DNA from: an uncultured Ruminococcus sp.
GTDB taxonomy: Bacteria; Bacillota_A; Clostridia; Oscillospirales; Acutalibacteraceae
Direction: 5' to 3'
NCBI GenBank assembly: GCA_902773395.1
Contig: CACYEJ010000321.1
Location: 1 to 7,128, forward strand
DNA: 7,128 nucleotides
The translations under genes were made by a program, and so were the position numbers. Positions 6,449-7,128 of this stretch are shown here, in pieces (the first letter of the stretch is position 1; each line of letters opens with the position of its first letter). A model generated the notes under the pieces. The model was given only the letters and a program-made list of their open reading frames with translations. It ran no database searches and was not told where the DNA came from.

Positions 6449-6475
6449 TTGTAAGATATTCGCTCTTTTTCCCCA
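6449..6475 (+). promoter_or_regulatory. putative ECF-type promoter of the secreted-protein gene
   Basis: TTGTAAGAT (6449-6457) and TCCCCA (6470-6475) repeat the elements at 5066-5092 with identical spacing; TT and GC at matching places between them also agree. Initiation near 6482 would leave a leader of about 50 bases before the TTG start at 6535. Confidence 0.55.
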
Positions 6476-6517
6476 TATAGTAAGTGAGAGGCAATAAAGC
6501 TTCTCGGACTATTGAGG

Positions 6518-6525
6518 AAAGGGGG
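6518..6525 (+). promoter_or_regulatory. ribosome binding site deciding a TTG start
   Basis: AAAGGGGG lies nine bases before TTG 6535. The in-frame GTG at 6484 has no such site and would fall at the predicted transcription start, so TTG is preferred. Confidence 0.65.
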
Positions 6526-6534
6526 CGAATTATT

Positions 6535-6948
6535 TTGAAGAAGCTGTTTAAAAGCGTGATTTCGGTTATTATTGCAGCTGTGTTTGTTTTCACTGTTTTT
6601 TCTGTTTTCGGAGTCGCCGAAAACGATTTTGAAAAATCCGGAGTAAGATTAACTTATATTGACAGCTACAACGGAAGTATATCCAAGGGATTATTCTCAA
6701 CAACTGTCAGCGCAAGTATTATAGGAAAATCCGGAGTTTCAAAGGTAAAAATAAAGATGGAGCTGCAAAAGCTTTCAGATGGAAGCTATTCAACAATTGA
6801 AACCTGGGAACAAACTTTTTATACAGACGAAGGTTCAATGAGCGAAAGTAAATCAACAAATCCGCTGAGTAGTTACCGCCTTAAAGCAACGGTAACAGCT
6901 TATTCGGGTTCCAATTCGGAATCAAAAACTTTTTATGAGTATGAATGA
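6535..6948 (+). CDS. small secreted protein, probable ECF target
   Basis: Read from TTG 6535, the 137-residue protein begins with a textbook Sec signal peptide: KKLFK, then a hydrophobic core of about 20 residues, and a likely signal-peptidase I site after GVA (around residue 28). The mature part (about 109 residues) has no Cys and is rich in Ser, Thr and Lys. Its alternating pattern suggests a small beta-sandwich: VSASIIGKSGVSKVKIKMEL, then YRLKATVTAYSGSNSESKTF near the C-terminus. This resembles short secreted proteins of unknown function common in gut Firmicutes (possibly the DUF6147 group, a name I give with low confidence). Its own promoter-like motif matches that of the sigma operon, so it is probably made when the ECF factor is released. 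Function unknown; an envelope or extracellular role is inferred from export only. Confidence 0.75.
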   Translation: MKKLFKSVISVIIAAVFVFTVFSVFGVAENDFEKSGVRLTYIDSYNGSISKGLFSTTVSASIIGKSGVSKVKIKMELQKLSDGSYSTIETWEQTFYTDEGSMSESKSTNPLSSYRLKATVTAYSGSNSESKTFYEYE

Positions 6949-6961
6949 TTACTCAACTAAT

Positions 6962-6990
6962 CCGATGCCTGTGTAACCTGCAGGCATCGG
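6962..6990 (+). terminator. 10-bp GC-rich stem-loop, possible terminator
   Basis: CCGATGCCTG (6962-6971) pairs perfectly with CAGGCATCGG (6981-6990) around a nine-base loop, 14 bases after the stop of the secreted-protein gene. There is no T-run directly after it, so it may be an RNA-stabilising 3' hairpin or a non-canonical terminator rather than a standard intrinsic one. Confidence 0.5.
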
Positions 6991-7105
6991 GAAACCGGAT
7001 ATTGTTATTGACTAATATGTATTTATATCATTTTTAGTTTTTTATTGCATTTTTTGTCAAATAATATGATTTATTAAATTTTAGGCTTGATGAATGGAGT
7101 ACTTA

Positions 7106-7128
7106 ATGAGAAAAAGAATAATTCTGTA
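7106..7128 (+). CDS. start of an unidentified gene (3' partial)
   Basis: An ATG six bases after GGAG (7096-7099) opens a frame reading MRKRIIL up to the window edge. The basic then hydrophobic beginning would fit a signal peptide or membrane protein, but seven codons are too few to identify it. The AT-rich 116 bases between the stem-loop and this start contain no convincing promoter. Confidence 0.4.

Noticed and set aside
6484..6534. GTG 6484 as the start of the secreted protein
   Set aside because: No ribosome binding site, next to the predicted transcription start, and it would bury the signal peptide behind 17 polar residues.
7008..7036. Sigma-A promoter for the right-edge gene from TTGACT at 7008-7013
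   Set aside because: No acceptable -10 lies 16-18 bases downstream.
1..7128. CRISPR arrays, tRNA or rRNA genes, transposases, attachment sites
   Set aside because: No spaced direct repeats, cloverleaf, rRNA stretches, transposase motifs or flanking duplications were seen on either strand.

Overview
The window looks like part of a low-GC Firmicutes chromosome, most likely an anaerobic Clostridia/Oscillospiraceae-type gut bacterium. The base composition is AT-rich, Shine-Dalgarno sites are strong (AAGGAG, GGGGAGG), consensus sigma-A promoters are present, and there is an ECF sigma factor followed by a DUF4367-type membrane protein and a small secreted protein. The species cannot be fixed from this sequence.

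Region 1 (1-2757, + strand) is a tightly packed three-gene cassette that I read as an RnlA/RnlB (RNase LS) toxin-antitoxin module with two unusual additions. The toxin gene enters from beyond the left edge. Its visible part starts with a ribonuclease HI domain fused in frame to the C-terminal two thirds of RnlA, including the HEPN nuclease motif. The RnlB-type antitoxin follows after 11 bases. A TPR protein ending in a cold-shock domain then overlaps the rnlB stop by one base. In E. coli, RnlA is a separate protein whose activity depends on RNase HI, so this fusion physically joins two partners already linked by experiment. This cassette is the most interesting part of the window.

Region 2 (2758-4973) holds a convergent ATPase of the AAA_14/DUF4143 type on the - strand and a divergently transcribed regulator with an N-terminal Cro/C1-type helix-turn-helix, a second HTH-like segment and a Cys/His-rich tail. 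The 215-base intergenic region has one good sigma-A promoter for each gene. An 11-bp perfect inverted repeat is centred on the predicted ATPase start point, and a near-identical half-site (10/11) overlaps the -10 of the regulator. This suggests that one repressor, possibly the HTH protein, controls both.

Region 3 (4974-7128, + strand) is an ECF sigma factor, a single-pass DUF4367-like putative anti-sigma protein and a small secreted protein read from a TTG start. The same bipartite promoter-like motif, TTGTAAGAT plus a fixed-distance TC-N-CCA, lies upstream of both the sigma gene and the secreted-protein gene. This fits an autoregulated ECF circuit whose visible output is the secreted protein. 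A strong stem-loop follows, and the first codons of another gene run off the right edge. I saw no tRNA, rRNA, CRISPR array or insertion sequence.
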